From positions 1-64,000 of the forward strand of contig JAVBVS010000010.1 in NCBI GenBank assembly GCA_036677805.1: a stretch of DNA of 64,000 bases, in the 5' to 3' direction. The position numbers and the translations under genes are program-made. Every line of letters starts with the position of its first letter. Positions within the stretch are counted from its first letter, which is position 1. Below, piece by piece: positions 25,354 through 34,500 of this stretch. This DNA comes from SIG78 sp036677805. GTDB taxonomy: Bacteria > Verrucomicrobiota > Lentisphaeria > Victivallales > Victivallaceae. A model generated the notes under the pieces. The model did not search any database and was not told where the DNA came from. It worked only from the letters and a program-made list of their open reading frames with translations.

Positions 25354-26334
25354 ATGATGGAAACGATGGCGCCGCACATTCCGGTGCTGGCCCGGCCGGT
25401 GGTGGAGTATCTGACTCAACTGCATCCGTTCCGGCGGCTGGTTGACGGAACGCTGGGCAACGGCGGACACAGCCGGCTGCTGCTGGAATGCCGGCCGGAG
25501 CTGGAGGTGCTGGGCATCGACCGCGACGCCGCGGCGCTGGAACGGGCCCGGCGCAATCTGGCGGAGTTCGGGACGCGCTTCACCGCCGTACACGGCGAAT
25601 TCCGCAACCTGAAGGAAATTGCGGAAACGCACGGCTGGAACGAAGTCGACGGCGTGTTGCTGGACATCGGAGTATCGAGTCCCCAGATCGATGAGGCGGC
25701 GCGGGGGTTTTCCTGGCGGCAGGACGGCCCGTTGGACATGCGGATGAACCGCGAACAGCCGCTCACCGCCAGCCGGGTGGTGAATCGCTACGATGAAGAA
25801 AGTTTATTCCGGATTTTCCGGGAATACGGCGAGTTGAAAAGCGCGCGGAAACTGGCGCGGGCGATCGTGGAGCGCCGGGCGGAAAAGCCCTTCGCCGCCA
25901 CCGTCGAGCTGGCGGAGTTCTGCGAAACGGTGCTGGGCCGGAGCAAACCCGGCAGGCTGCCGTTGCCGACGCTGGTGTTTCAGGCATTGCGCATTGAGGT
26001 CAACGGCGAGCTCGAACAGTTGGAACAGGGATTGCGCGAAGCGCTGGCGCTGCTGCGGCCCGGCGGCCGCCTGGCGGTGATTTCCTTCCACTCGCTGGAG
26101 GATCGGACGGTGAAGAATTTCATGCGGGAGATGTCCCGGGAGTGTATTTGTCCGCCGGGGTTGCCGGTGTGCGTCTGCGGCCACCGCGCGGAGATGACGC
26201 TGCCGGTCAGGGGCGTGATCGTCGCAGATGCGGCGGAACTGGCGGCAAACCGGCGGGCGGCATCGGCGAAATTACGGATTGCGGATAAGAATTTGACAGT
26301 ACAACAGGCAGAACGAAAGAGCCACGGAGCATAG
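25354..26334 (+). CDS. rsmH: 16S rRNA (cytosine(1402)-N(4))-methyltransferase
   Basis: 326 residues, two bases after the mraZ stop. The methyltransferase motifs HIPVLARPVVEYL, DGTLGNGGHSRLLLE (SAM loop), VLGIDRDAAAL, VLLDIGVSSPQID, GPLDMRMN and AVISFHSLEDRTVKNFMRE are all present. It methylates C1402 of 16S rRNA in the P site. ATG 25354 and 25357 are both possible. Confidence 0.97.
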   Translation: MMETMAPHIPVLARPVVEYLTQLHPFRRLVDGTLGNGGHSRLLLECRPELEVLGIDRDAAALERARRNLAEFGTRFTAVHGEFRNLKEIAETHGWNEVDGVLLDIGVSSPQIDEAARGFSWRQDGPLDMRMNREQPLTASRVVNRYDEESLFRIFREYGELKSARKLARAIVERRAEKPFAATVELAEFCETVLGRSKPGRLPLPTLVFQALRIEVNGELEQLEQGLREALALLRPGGRLAVISFHSLEDRTVKNFMREMSRECICPPGLPVCVCGHRAEMTLPVRGVIVADAAELAANRRAASAKLRIADKNLTVQQAERKSHGA

Positions 26335-26340
26335 ACGATC

Positions 26341-26787
26341 ATGAATATTCAATCCCGGACAATTGCGCATCGGCGGACTCCCCGCCGTCGCCAGGGCGCC
26401 GCGATATCGTGGTCGACCAAATTGTATATCTTTCTCTATCTGCTGCTGATGTCGGCCCTGCTGTTCGGCATCGCCAATTACCGGATTGGGCTCAATCGCC
26501 AGCTCAACGACCTGCGGCGCGAAACCAATCGGGTCAAATCCGAAATTTATGAACTCGACCGTGATATTCAGGCGCTGAAGATCGCCCGGGAGCGGCTGTC
26601 GAGCTGGGACAACATCCGCGCCCAGATCGCCCGGCACAACCTGCAATTCCGGGCGCCCGACCCCAGTCAGGTGCGTAAACTGACGGTCCGCCACCGGGTG
26701 GATGTTTCCGGACGCATCGCGGCGGATTACACCGAACAGCCGCGCGGCATGGAAACCGCGCCGCGGCTGTCGCTGAACCGGCCCTGA
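26341..26787 (+). CDS. ftsL: FtsL-like cell division protein
   Basis: 148 residues, bitopic: a basic N-terminal cytoplasmic segment, one membrane helix (LYIFLYLLLMSALLFGIA, about 29-46), then a coiled coil (LNRQLNDLRRETNRVKSEIYELDRDIQALK). FtsL sequences diverge strongly, so the name rests on topology, size and position between rsmH and ftsI. It would help recruit FtsI to the septum. Confidence 0.75.
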   Translation: MNIQSRTIAHRRTPRRRQGAAISWSTKLYIFLYLLLMSALLFGIANYRIGLNRQLNDLRRETNRVKSEIYELDRDIQALKIARERLSSWDNIRAQIARHNLQFRAPDPSQVRKLTVRHRVDVSGRIAADYTEQPRGMETAPRLSLNRP

Positions 26788-26809
26788 GCCGCAAGGATGG
26801 CTGCAGGCA

Positions 26810-28594
26810 ATGCAAAGCAGCAATGACAGCATCAGAGTCCGGATCCGCTTCCTCGCCGTTCTGCTGATCGTTTTCTTCCTCTACCTGCTGGGGCGGCTTT
26901 ATTACGTCCAGATCGTCCGGCACGAGCATTATTATGACGAGGCCCGGGCCAAATACGTGGCCAGCGCCACGGTCCGGGGTACGCGCGGCGAAATTTTCGA
27001 TTCCCTCGGCAATCTGATGGTCGGCAACATGCCCTGCCAGAACATCACCGTCACGCCCTGCAACATCAAGCCCTCCAGCGACCGTGAATTGACCGCCCTG
27101 TTCGTCCAATTGCTGGATCTGGATTTCAACGAAGTCTACGGCAAAATCAGCCGCAAAACCCGCCAGATCACCGACGACGAAGGCAAAACCGAAACCCGTC
27201 CGAATCAATATGCCATGATCACCCGCAACGTGCCGCTGGAAACCTCCCGCAAACTCAAGGCGCTGCTGGACGAGCGCAAACTGGCCGCCGGCGTGAACTT
27301 CGAGGATGTCACCGTACGCTATTACCCGAAGGGGAAGCTGCTCTCCAACGTGCTCGGCTTCACCAGTATGGAACACGACAAGGTGATTGCGGTGATGGGG
27401 GTGGAGAAATTCTTCAACCGGCAGATCAGCGCCTCTTCCGGCAAAAAGGTATTCGAACGCACCCGCGACGGCCGCGCCATCGGCGACGCGCCGCTGGCCG
27501 AGACCCGCAGCCGCGACGGGCTCAATTTGTATTTGACCATCATCGAGCCGATCCAGGCCATTCTGGAGGAGGAACTCGACCACGCCGTCGAACGCTGGAA
27601 GCCTAACGCCGCGTATGCGGTCATGGCCGATCCCAGCGGCAACATCCTGGCCATGGCCCAGCGGCCCTCCTTCGATCCCAACGACCGGACCGGCATCGAT
27701 CCGTCGGCATGGCGAATCCGGATTACCGAGGATGTGTTCGAACCCGGCTCGATCATGAAGGCGGTCACCATTTCCGGCGCGCTGGACTATGGCGTGGTCA
27801 AGCCGGAAACCCGCATCGACTGCGAACCGGGGCGCTGGTTCTACCGCGGCAAAATGTTGACCGACACCCACGCCTACGGACTTCAGGACGTCACCGGCGT
27901 AATCCGTAAATCGAGCAACATCGGCACCGCCAAAATCGCGCTGATGCTGGGAGAAGCCCGCCTGGACCGGACACTGCGCAAATTCGGCTTCGGCAATTAC
28001 ACCGGCTTGCCGCTGAAGCCGGAAACCCGCGGCATCCTGCCGCCGGTGCGGCTCTGGGACGGGCTTTCGATTTCCCGCTTCGGCATGGGTTACGGCGTGG
28101 CGGTTTCACCGGTCCAGATGCTGCGCGCCTACTGTGCGCTGGCCAGCCGGGGACGGTTGCCCGAACTCCGGCTGGTGGACCATGTGGAAGATCCCGAAAC
28201 CGGTGAAATTTTCCGCAACCCGGTCAAGCCGCCGGTGATGCTGTTTCATTCGCCGGACACCGGGGAGACCATCGTTAAAATGATGATTACAGTCACCGAG
28301 GAAGGCGGCACCGCAACCAAAGCGGCCATTCCCGGCTACCACGTGGCCGGCAAAACCGGGACCGCGCGCAAGGTCGAAGACGGACATTATGTATCGAAAT
28401 ATTACGGCAGCTTCGTCGGATTCGTCCCGGCGGAAAATCCGGCCTTCGTCCTGCTGGTGACACTGGACGAACCCCACGGCTCCTACTATGGCGGCACCGT
28501 AGCCGGCCCCACCTGGCGGGCGATTGCGGAACGCACTTTGAAGTATCTCGATGTCAAACCGACCCTTCCACTGCCCGAAAAAAGCGCCAGGTGA
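26810..28594 (+). CDS. ftsI: Division-specific peptidoglycan D,D-transpeptidase (PBP2B/FtsI)
   Basis: 594 residues. One N-terminal membrane helix (FLAVLLIVFFLYLLGRLYYVQIV), the PBP dimerisation domain with RGTRGEIFDSLGNLM, then the transpeptidase: Ser314 in PGSIMK (SxxK), Ser368-Ser-Asn370 (SxN) and K515-T-G (KTG). No PASTA repeats. It cross-links septal peptidoglycan. The division cluster stops here: murE, murF, mraY, ftsW and ftsZ do not follow, and the next gene converges 15 bases away. Confidence 0.93.
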   Translation: MQSSNDSIRVRIRFLAVLLIVFFLYLLGRLYYVQIVRHEHYYDEARAKYVASATVRGTRGEIFDSLGNLMVGNMPCQNITVTPCNIKPSSDRELTALFVQLLDLDFNEVYGKISRKTRQITDDEGKTETRPNQYAMITRNVPLETSRKLKALLDERKLAAGVNFEDVTVRYYPKGKLLSNVLGFTSMEHDKVIAVMGVEKFFNRQISASSGKKVFERTRDGRAIGDAPLAETRSRDGLNLYLTIIEPIQAILEEELDHAVERWKPNAAYAVMADPSGNILAMAQRPSFDPNDRTGIDPSAWRIRITEDVFEPGSIMKAVTISGALDYGVVKPETRIDCEPGRWFYRGKMLTDTHAYGLQDVTGVIRKSSNIGTAKIALMLGEARLDRTLRKFGFGNYTGLPLKPETRGILPPVRLWDGLSISRFGMGYGVAVSPVQMLRAYCALASRGRLPELRLVDHVEDPETGEIFRNPVKPPVMLFHSPDTGETIVKMMITVTEEGGTATKAAIPGYHVAGKTGTARKVEDGHYVSKYYGSFVGFVPAENPAFVLLVTLDEPHGSYYGGTVAGPTWRAIAERTLKYLDVKPTLPLPEKSAR

Positions 28595-28609
28595 CCGTGG
28601 CCGACGCAA

Positions 28610-29440
28610 TCACTTTCCGGTCGCCGCCCGATCCAGAAATTGCCGGAGAGCTTCCGGTTTTACGCTGCCCGGCAGTTCATTGTGCCCGACGCCCGGGTAC
28701 AGGTCGAACCGCTTGCAGGCACCGGGTGCGGCTTCGTAGAGCGTCCGGCCATGCGCCGGAGCGATCACCCGATCGGCGGCGCCATGCGCAATCCACAGAG
28801 GCAACCGGATTTGCCGGATTCTTTTCCGGTTCGGAAAACGGTCGCCAGGCAACGCCACACGCGGCAGCACCACTTGAAACGCCGAGGTGAAGGGCGCCAG
28901 CAGAATCAGAGCGCCGGCGGGAAAACGTTCCGCCAGATAACACGACGGACCGCCGCCGACCGAAAATCCCATCACGGCGATCCGCTCCGGAACGATGCCG
29001 CGTTCGCGCCGCAAATACTCATAGGCGGTTTCGGCATTGCGGCAGGCGCCCTGCTCCGACGGCGTACCGTCCGAACGGCCATAGCCGGGATAGTCATAAC
29101 TCATGACGCCGAATCCGGCCTGGTTCAGATAACGCAGATAAGGGGCGATCCGGCTCAGATCCTCGGCGTTGCCGTGGCTGAAAAGCAGCACCCAACCGCC
29201 TTCGTGCGCCGGAGGCAAGTAGAACATCGCCACCTTTGTCCCGCCGTCCGGCAACGTTCGGACGAATTCTTCCGGCGGCGCAATTTCCGGTGACGGCGGG
29301 TGAAAGATCAGCCGTTCGGCGAAGATCATTCCGGCTGCCGCCAACAGGAGGACGCCGACCGCCGTTCCCAATGCAATATTGCGCAACGACCGCAGCGCCC
29401 GTTGCCACCACCCGGATTGCGTTGCCGAGCGCATTTTCAT
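28610..29440 (-). CDS. Membrane-anchored alpha/beta hydrolase (BEM46/ABHD-like)
   Basis: 276 residues. An N-terminal membrane helix (ALGTAVGVLLLAAAGMIFAE) is followed by a serine-hydrolase fold. LLFSHGNAEDLSR carries the oxyanion HG, GFSVGGG the nucleophile Ser, and ADRVIAP and VGHNEL the Asp and His. Family members act on lipids, acyl groups or peptides; the substrate is unknown. Its ATG overlaps the folB stop by four bases, so the two are translationally coupled. Confidence 0.82.
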   Translation of the reverse strand: MKMRSATQSGWWQRALRSLRNIALGTAVGVLLLAAAGMIFAERLIFHPPSPEIAPPEEFVRTLPDGGTKVAMFYLPPAHEGGWVLLFSHGNAEDLSRIAPYLRYLNQAGFGVMSYDYPGYGRSDGTPSEQGACRNAETAYEYLRRERGIVPERIAVMGFSVGGGPSCYLAERFPAGALILLAPFTSAFQVVLPRVALPGDRFPNRKRIRQIRLPLWIAHGAADRVIAPAHGRTLYEAAPGACKRFDLYPGVGHNELPGSVKPEALRQFLDRAATGK

Positions 29441-29802
29441 CGGCCCTGCTGTCGGGCGCGCTCGATGGCAACCCCCACCGCCGCAGCCTCGGCCAGCGCC
29501 CCCGGCTTGGCCAGCACGATCCGCACCCGATCCACCGGCGGAAACTCTTCCAGAATCCGTGCCGCCGCATGTTCGGCCAGACTTTCGACCAATTGATACC
29601 GGGTTTCCCGGCCCAGAGCGACGATTCGCGCCGCGACCTGCTGATAATTGACCGAGCGCGCAAGGTCGTCGCCGACTCCCGCGGCACGCAAATCCAGCTC
29701 CAGCTCAATGTCGAACATCACCGTCCGCGGCGTCAGCCGTTCTTCCGGACGCGTGCCCACGATGGTCGTGACCGACAGCCCGCGAATCCATATTTTATCC
29801 AT
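29437..29802 (-). CDS. folB: Dihydroneopterin aldolase
   Basis: 121 residues from ATG 29802, chosen because the protein then begins MDKIWIRGLSVTTIVGT as in FolB and GAGG lies upstream; the frame is open for 13 more codons. PEERLTPRTVMFDIELELD, SVNYQQVAARI and LVESLAEHAAARIL (with the catalytic Glu) are family motifs. It converts dihydroneopterin to hydroxymethyl-dihydropterin in folate synthesis. No other fol gene is adjacent. Confidence 0.9.
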   Translation of the reverse strand: MDKIWIRGLSVTTIVGTRPEERLTPRTVMFDIELELDLRAAGVGDDLARSVNYQQVAARIVALGRETRYQLVESLAEHAAARILEEFPPVDRVRIVLAKPGALAEAAAVGVAIERARQQGR

Positions 29803-29827
29803 AAATTCAGCCTCATTCCTGAAACAA

Positions 29828-29870
29828 GAAAACCGGCGCACGCGTTTTCACGCGATCGCACCGGTTTTTT
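29828..29870. terminator. Terminator between the 58-residue gene and folB
   Basis: Hairpin with outer arms AAAACCGG / CCGGTTTT and an inner stem CGCGT / ACGCG, flanked by A- and T-runs. It lies between the stop at 29910 and the folB start on the minus strand. Confidence 0.75.
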
Positions 29871-29909
29871 CCATCGCCGCATCGGCGGCGAAAGCAAACG
29901 TCGCCGACG

Positions 29910-30086
29910 TCAGATCTTGGCCTTGGTCCAGTCCGACTTGCTGACGAAAGCGGTCAAAGCGCGTCCATCGGAGGTCTGACCCCGGAAAGCATAACGTTCA
30001 TTGCCCGGCTTGCCATAAGAAACTTTTTCTTTGACTTCGACGGTGACTTTGCTCTTGGTCTTCACGTCATAAAATTGATGTTTCAT
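29910..30086 (-). CDS. Small basic 58-residue protein
   Basis: 58 residues from ATG 30086, fixed by GGGAGGA eight bases upstream; the open frame extends further but through A-rich leader sequence beyond the promoter. Sequence MKHQFYDVKTKSKVTVEVKE has alternating strands rich in Lys, followed by YAFRGQTSDGRALTAFVSK. No signal or membrane segment. The function is not recognised; size, charge and a strong own promoter suggest an abundant nucleic-acid- or ribosome-associated protein. Confidence 0.65.
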   Translation of the reverse strand: MKHQFYDVKTKSKVTVEVKEKVSYGKPGNERYAFRGQTSDGRALTAFVSKSDWTKAKI

Positions 30087-30147
30087 GCTACGCGTCCTCC
30101 CTTGGTTAAGGATATTTTCACTCAGGGTCGCTGGTTTCTCTACAATC

Positions 30148-30175
30148 AATATAACTGCAATCAGGCGTTTGACAA
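30148..30175 (-). promoter_or_regulatory. Promoter of the 58-residue gene
   Basis: Minus strand: -35 TTGTCA (30175-30170), 16-base spacer, -10 TATATT (30153-30148). Confidence 0.6.
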
Positions 30176-30273
30176 ACTTTTTTCGGCTCAAAAACCGTTT
30201 TTTTTCGAAAAAAATGCGTATTTTTTGAAAAAACTGCGGCAAAAACTTAAATTACAGCTTTTTTTCCGGTTTT

Positions 30274-30795
30274 TCACCGGATCAGCGCCATCACGTCAGG
30301 GAGATTGCGATAGCGTTCGTCGGCATCCAGTCCGTAACCGACGATGAATTTGTCCGGCACCTGAAACGCGGTGAAATCGGCGCGGGCCAGCCCCTCGGGA
30401 TGGCGCGGCGCCGCTTTGTCCAGCAATACGCAACTGCGAACCCGCGCCGCGCCGGCGGACCGCAGCGAATCCATCACCCGGCGCAAGGTCAGCCCGCTGT
30501 CGAGGATATCGTCGACGACCAGCATATCGCGCCCCTCGGGATTGAGTTTCAGCGGCGAACGGAACGCCACCAGACCGGTCGAATGTCCCTGTTCGTAACT
30601 GGCCACCGCCAGCGTATCCATGGTCAGCGGAACGTTCAGCTGCCGGACCAGATCGGCCGCGAAAATCAAGGCGCCATTGAGCAGCACCACCACCGACAAA
30701 TCCGCGACATCGGCGCTCGCCCGGCCGATTTCACCGGCCAGCTCCGCCACCCGGCGCGCCACCGCCTCGCGCGGAATCAAACATTCCAGCGTCAT
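30274..30795 (-). CDS. hpt: Hypoxanthine phosphoribosyltransferase
   Basis: 173 residues. The PRPP loop is DMLVVDDILDSGLTLRRVMD; LLNGALIFAADLVRQL is the PPi-binding loop and the C-terminal DKFIVGYGLDADERYRNLPDVM is typical of bacterial HPRT. It salvages hypoxanthine and guanine. Upstream of the 58-residue gene in the same direction. Confidence 0.94.
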   Translation of the reverse strand: MTLECLIPREAVARRVAELAGEIGRASADVADLSVVVLLNGALIFAADLVRQLNVPLTMDTLAVASYEQGHSTGLVAFRSPLKLNPEGRDMLVVDDILDSGLTLRRVMDSLRSAGAARVRSCVLLDKAAPRHPEGLARADFTAFQVPDKFIVGYGLDADERYRNLPDVMALIR

Positions 30796-30882
30796 TTCCG
30801 TCCTCTCGGCGCATCCGCCATAGATTGAGAAAAGGGTCCGCCTGCCATTCGCAGCGAACGCTTTTCCGGTTTGTTCATGCCT

Positions 30883-32037
30883 TCAGCGTACCTTGCGCCC
30901 GCCCACCCAGACATCGCTTACCTCAAAATCGGCATCCAGCGCCGTCAGATCGGCATGATATCCGGGTTCGATCCGGCCGAAGCCCGGCAGATTCAGCGCC
31001 CGGGCCTGATTCCAGGAGGTCGTCCGCACCAGCGCGGAGAGCGGCAATCCGGTGATTTCATGGACGTTTTTGAGCGCCTTGTTCATCACCAGCACGCTGC
31101 CGGCCAACGCCCCGTTGGAAGCGAGGCGCGCCGCACCGTCCTTCAGAATCAGCGGCAATCCGCCGATTTCGTATTCGCCGTCGGGCATGCCCGCGGCCTG
31201 GCAGGCATCGGTGATCAGCTGAATATGATCGATATCTTTGAGCTGAAAGATCAGCGCAATCATCTCCGGCGAGAGATGAATCCGGTCGCAGATCATTTCG
31301 AGGTAAACCTCGGGATGACGCAAGCCCGCCCCGACCAGGCCGATGTCACGGTGATGGAGCGGCGTCATCTGGTTGCAGAAATGCGACAGGTCGCGCAATC
31401 CGTGGCGGTAACCCGCCAGAAACTGCGCGTAGGTAGCCTGGCTGTGGACGCAGGAGGGCGTGATCCCCGCCGAACGCAATTCCGCCGCGAAACGGTCGCC
31501 GCCGGGCACTTCCACGGCATAGGAAACCTTCAACACCGGAAAAATCGCATGCAGCTCCAGCACCTCGTCAATATCCGGCTCACGCACAAAGGCCGGGTTC
31601 TGGGCGCCGAGACACTTGGAATTGATGTAAGGTCCTTCCAGATGCACTCCCGGCACCCGCGCCCCCGGGGCGCCGCTTGCCACATGACTCCGGGCGCAGG
31701 AGAGCGCCCGGCGCAGCTCTGCACGGCCCAAGGTCAGCGTGGTCGGCAGCCAACTCGTCACGCCTTCGCCGAGCTTGTCGGCACACATCGTGGCGAGATG
31801 GGCCGGATCGCCGTCGGTGAATTCGAACCCGCTGCGTCCGTGGGTATGGATATCGATGAAGCCGGGCATCAGCATTCTGCCGCCCAGATCGACTTGGACA
31901 TCGGCTGCCGGAAGCTCATCCCCCGGCGCGAAAAGCCGCCGGATCATGCCGTCGGCGACCAGAACCGCGCCGCCCGCCAGATCAAAATCCGGAGAGATGA
32001 TCCGGGCATTGCCGATCAAAAGCGTATTGCCGCTCAT
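30883..32037 (-). CDS. nagA: N-acetylglucosamine-6-phosphate deacetylase
   Basis: 384 residues from ATG 32037, which has GAGGA seven bases upstream; the frame extends 9 codons more. Full-length NagA: the N-terminal sandwich (TLLIGNARIISPDF), then PGFIDIHTHGRSGFEF (HxH metal type, as in Bacillus), VTSWLPTT, VHLEGPYINSKCLG, HSQATYAQF, LSHFCNQMTPL and ITDACQAAGM with the catalytic Asp. It converts GlcNAc-6-P to GlcN-6-P. It follows the ROK kinase gene by 27 bases, forming a GlcNAc or ManNAc utilisation unit. Confidence 0.93.
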   Translation of the reverse strand: MSGNTLLIGNARIISPDFDLAGGAVLVADGMIRRLFAPGDELPAADVQVDLGGRMLMPGFIDIHTHGRSGFEFTDGDPAHLATMCADKLGEGVTSWLPTTLTLGRAELRRALSCARSHVASGAPGARVPGVHLEGPYINSKCLGAQNPAFVREPDIDEVLELHAIFPVLKVSYAVEVPGGDRFAAELRSAGITPSCVHSQATYAQFLAGYRHGLRDLSHFCNQMTPLHHRDIGLVGAGLRHPEVYLEMICDRIHLSPEMIALIFQLKDIDHIQLITDACQAAGMPDGEYEIGGLPLILKDGAARLASNGALAGSVLVMNKALKNVHEITGLPLSALVRTTSWNQARALNLPGFGRIEPGYHADLTALDADFEVSDVWVGGRKVR

Positions 32038-32064
32038 TTTTATCCTCGCTGGTTTTGCTTGCAC

Positions 32065-33459
32065 CTACTTGAGCGCCGGCAGGCTGGCCGCGATCACCGC
32101 CTGGCCGTGACGCTTGAACTGTTCGTCCGGCGTGCGAAATTCGATCTGCTTCGCCAATGCCGGGAATTCGGTTTCCAGCACCTTCCGTGCTTCGGCGATC
32201 ATGATTTCGCCGCCTTCGCCCGAAGTGACCCGCCCCAGAATCAGGAGCTTGCGGATTTCATAGAAGTCGGCATAATGAGCCACCGCATAACCGAAGCAGA
32301 CCCCGATCGAGCGGTAGATCGCCGCCGCGCGCGGATCGTTCTGTTTCATCAGCGATTGAACTTCCTCAAGCCGCTTGGGCAGCGGCATGTCGTCGGGGAA
32401 TTCGAGTCCGGCCAGCTTCGCCAGACGGGCCACCCCCTGCTGCGAAAAATACTGGACGCCGCAGCCGAGGTCGCCCGACCATTCGTCCGCCGGAGCGTCG
32501 TCGCGGTAGTCGACCGGCGCGAACGCCAGCTCGTTGAGCCAGTCGGTGATGTTGCCGTTCAAATTCACATATCCGGCCGCCGTCGAGGTACCCATCGACA
32601 GACCGAGCACGCCGGTGGCCTTCATCGACATCGCTCCGGCCAGAGCGGTGACTTCGCCGTCGTTGGCCACCACCAGCGGCACATTGTATTCTTTGCGGAT
32701 ATCCTCAAACAAATTCACGATCCGGGCCGCGAAATCGGTCCGGCTCAGCCCCCGGAAAAGCGACGCGACCCGCGGCGAATTGTCGACGAAAACCCCCGCC
32801 GAACTGCCGCCGATGGCGTCGACCCGGGGCATCTTCTCCGCCGCCCGGCGAATCGAATCGCGGATGCCGCGGGCGTGATATTCCGGGTCTTTCTGGAAAT
32901 AGGGATCCCAGACCACCTCTTCGGTGTGAACCACTTTGCCGTCAATCACCGCGGCGCACTTGCGGTCGGAACCGCCGAGATCGAACCCTACCCGGCAGCC
33001 ATCGAGATGCCCGCCGAGGCAGACCTGTATTTCCCTGGAAACCGGCGCGGCGGAAAGCGGTTTGGCTACGATTTCAAAGGTTTTGCCGTAGACCCGTTCG
33101 CCCATGAATTCATAATCGAATTCCCGTACGCCGTCGGGCGCGTAAATCGCGGCCAGCTCCTTCGCCAGCGCATCGCAGCCGGCAATGGTGACGCGGTAGC
33201 CGCCCTTCATCCAGAGCAGGAACTTCACGATCCGCTCGACATACTTCAGATTCAATTTAGCCGCTTCGCCGGCATGGGCGAAAATAGCGGTCTTGAAGGT
33301 CGACACGGCGCCATTGGCGCGTTCGAGCGCAATCACGATGTCGAGCTTGCCCGGCGCGGCGGCCACCGCTTCGCGATAGGCCTTGTTCCACAACACGGCG
33401 GGCAGAAAGCCCAAATCGAGCTCGGGCTTGACGGCAGGGTTGACGTTCAGGGAGTTCAT
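32065..33459 (-). CDS. ROK family sugar kinase with long N-terminal extension
   Basis: About 464 residues from ATG 33459 (AAGGATGG upstream); ATG 33486 is the alternative. Residues ~150-460 hold the ASKHA kinase core: GFDLGGSDRKCAAVIDG (phosphate 1), SSAGVFVDN, ANDGEVTALAGAM with the base Asp, and GLSMGTSTAAGYV (phosphate 2). The HxGxxxCxCG zinc motif of classical ROK kinases is not seen. The first ~150 residues are helical and of unknown role. Next to nagA, the likely job is phosphorylation of N-acetylglucosamine or N-acetylmannosamine. Confidence 0.78.
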   Translation of the reverse strand: MNSLNVNPAVKPELDLGFLPAVLWNKAYREAVAAAPGKLDIVIALERANGAVSTFKTAIFAHAGEAAKLNLKYVERIVKFLLWMKGGYRVTIAGCDALAKELAAIYAPDGVREFDYEFMGERVYGKTFEIVAKPLSAAPVSREIQVCLGGHLDGCRVGFDLGGSDRKCAAVIDGKVVHTEEVVWDPYFQKDPEYHARGIRDSIRRAAEKMPRVDAIGGSSAGVFVDNSPRVASLFRGLSRTDFAARIVNLFEDIRKEYNVPLVVANDGEVTALAGAMSMKATGVLGLSMGTSTAAGYVNLNGNITDWLNELAFAPVDYRDDAPADEWSGDLGCGVQYFSQQGVARLAKLAGLEFPDDMPLPKRLEEVQSLMKQNDPRAAAIYRSIGVCFGYAVAHYADFYEIRKLLILGRVTSGEGGEIMIAEARKVLETEFPALAKQIEFRTPDEQFKRHGQAVIAASLPALK

Positions 33460-33537
33460 ACGCAGTCCATCCTTCATATCTTCCAATGATTTTTTAAGAT
33501 ATCATGATCGCAGCCGCCGGACATGACGGCCGCGCAA

Positions 33538-34494
33538 TCACTTCGCATCCGGTTCCCGCGCGACGCTCTGCCAGGCGGCAATCAACGCGGCCAGGAAAAA
33601 AGCGATGTCAAGCCCATTGAACATCCCCTTGTACACCTCCATCCGGCAGGCCAGCTTGAATGCGGCCATCTCCGTACGCGCCAGCGCCCGCGATTCCGCC
33701 AGCAGCGTCCCGCGCTCCGCCGCCGACAGCAGCGCCAAACGCCGCGCCGCCTCCGCCTGGTTGCGCTCGGCTTCCGCATCGTAGCGGGCCAGAATCCGCC
33801 GCGCCTCAGCCTCGTCGACGGATTCGATTTTTTCCAGCATCTCTTCCTCGGAAAGGGTGAATTTCAGCGTGCCGTCATAGGTCAGCTTCTGAATGTAGTG
33901 ATTCAGAACCTGCTGATCGGTGATTTCTCCGGCCAACTGCTTTTTCGCCTCCGGCGGCATCGCCTCGAACCGCTGCCGCGCCGCCGCCTGATTGGCCGCA
34001 TCGCACTGTTCCGCGGCGGCCCGGGCTTTCCGGTACTGCTCCGACTCCTCATCAACGCCCAGTTCCTCCAGCGTATCGACCGCCGCCATGGGGTCGGGCA
34101 ATTCGCCGCCGCCTTCGAGCTTGCGCTGGAGATAAGCCGTGAGGTGTTCGTCATGGATGTCGCCGGACAGCGCCTCGCCGAGCAGCCGGATCGAATTCAA
34201 CGGTCCCTCGGCCCGGACCAGCGCATGCTCGGCGATGATCGTCTTGCCGAACAGAATCCCGGCCGCCGCCAGCAGCGCCGCCAATACTCCATACCATTGC
34301 GACCCGCGCCCGCCGGCAAACCGCACCGCCAGTCCGACGGCCACGCCCACCAGCAGCGCCAGCATGCCGTATTCCCGCTCGGTCCAGATGCCGATCGCCG
34401 CCCAGACGCCGCCGGCGGCCAGCGCCGCCGCCAGACCGGCGGCCAGAGACCGCAGCCGATGATGGCGCCCGGGATGATGAACTGCAACGCTCAC
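33538..34494 (-). CDS. Membrane protein with charged helical domain
   Basis: 318 residues, not recognised. Three N-terminal membrane segments within about residues 15-90 (SLAAGLAAALAAGGVWAAIG, YGMLALLVGVAVGLAVRF, WYGVLAALLAAAGILFG) are followed by ~190 residues of highly charged, Ala/Glu/Arg-rich helices and a final membrane segment (LDIAFFLAALIAAWQSV). It starts 6 bases after the PurF-like stop and is probably co-transcribed with it. Confidence 0.65.
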   Translation of the reverse strand: MSVAVHHPGRHHRLRSLAAGLAAALAAGGVWAAIGIWTEREYGMLALLVGVAVGLAVRFAGGRGSQWYGVLAALLAAAGILFGKTIIAEHALVRAEGPLNSIRLLGEALSGDIHDEHLTAYLQRKLEGGGELPDPMAAVDTLEELGVDEESEQYRKARAAAEQCDAANQAAARQRFEAMPPEAKKQLAGEITDQQVLNHYIQKLTYDGTLKFTLSEEEMLEKIESVDEAEARRILARYDAEAERNQAEAARRLALLSAAERGTLLAESRALARTEMAAFKLACRMEVYKGMFNGLDIAFFLAALIAAWQSVAREPDAK

Positions 34495-34500
34495 GGAATG

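Noticed and set aside
30240..30290. Terminator after hpt
   Set aside because: The small stem TCCGGT/ACCGGA has its T-run on the wrong side for minus-strand transcription.
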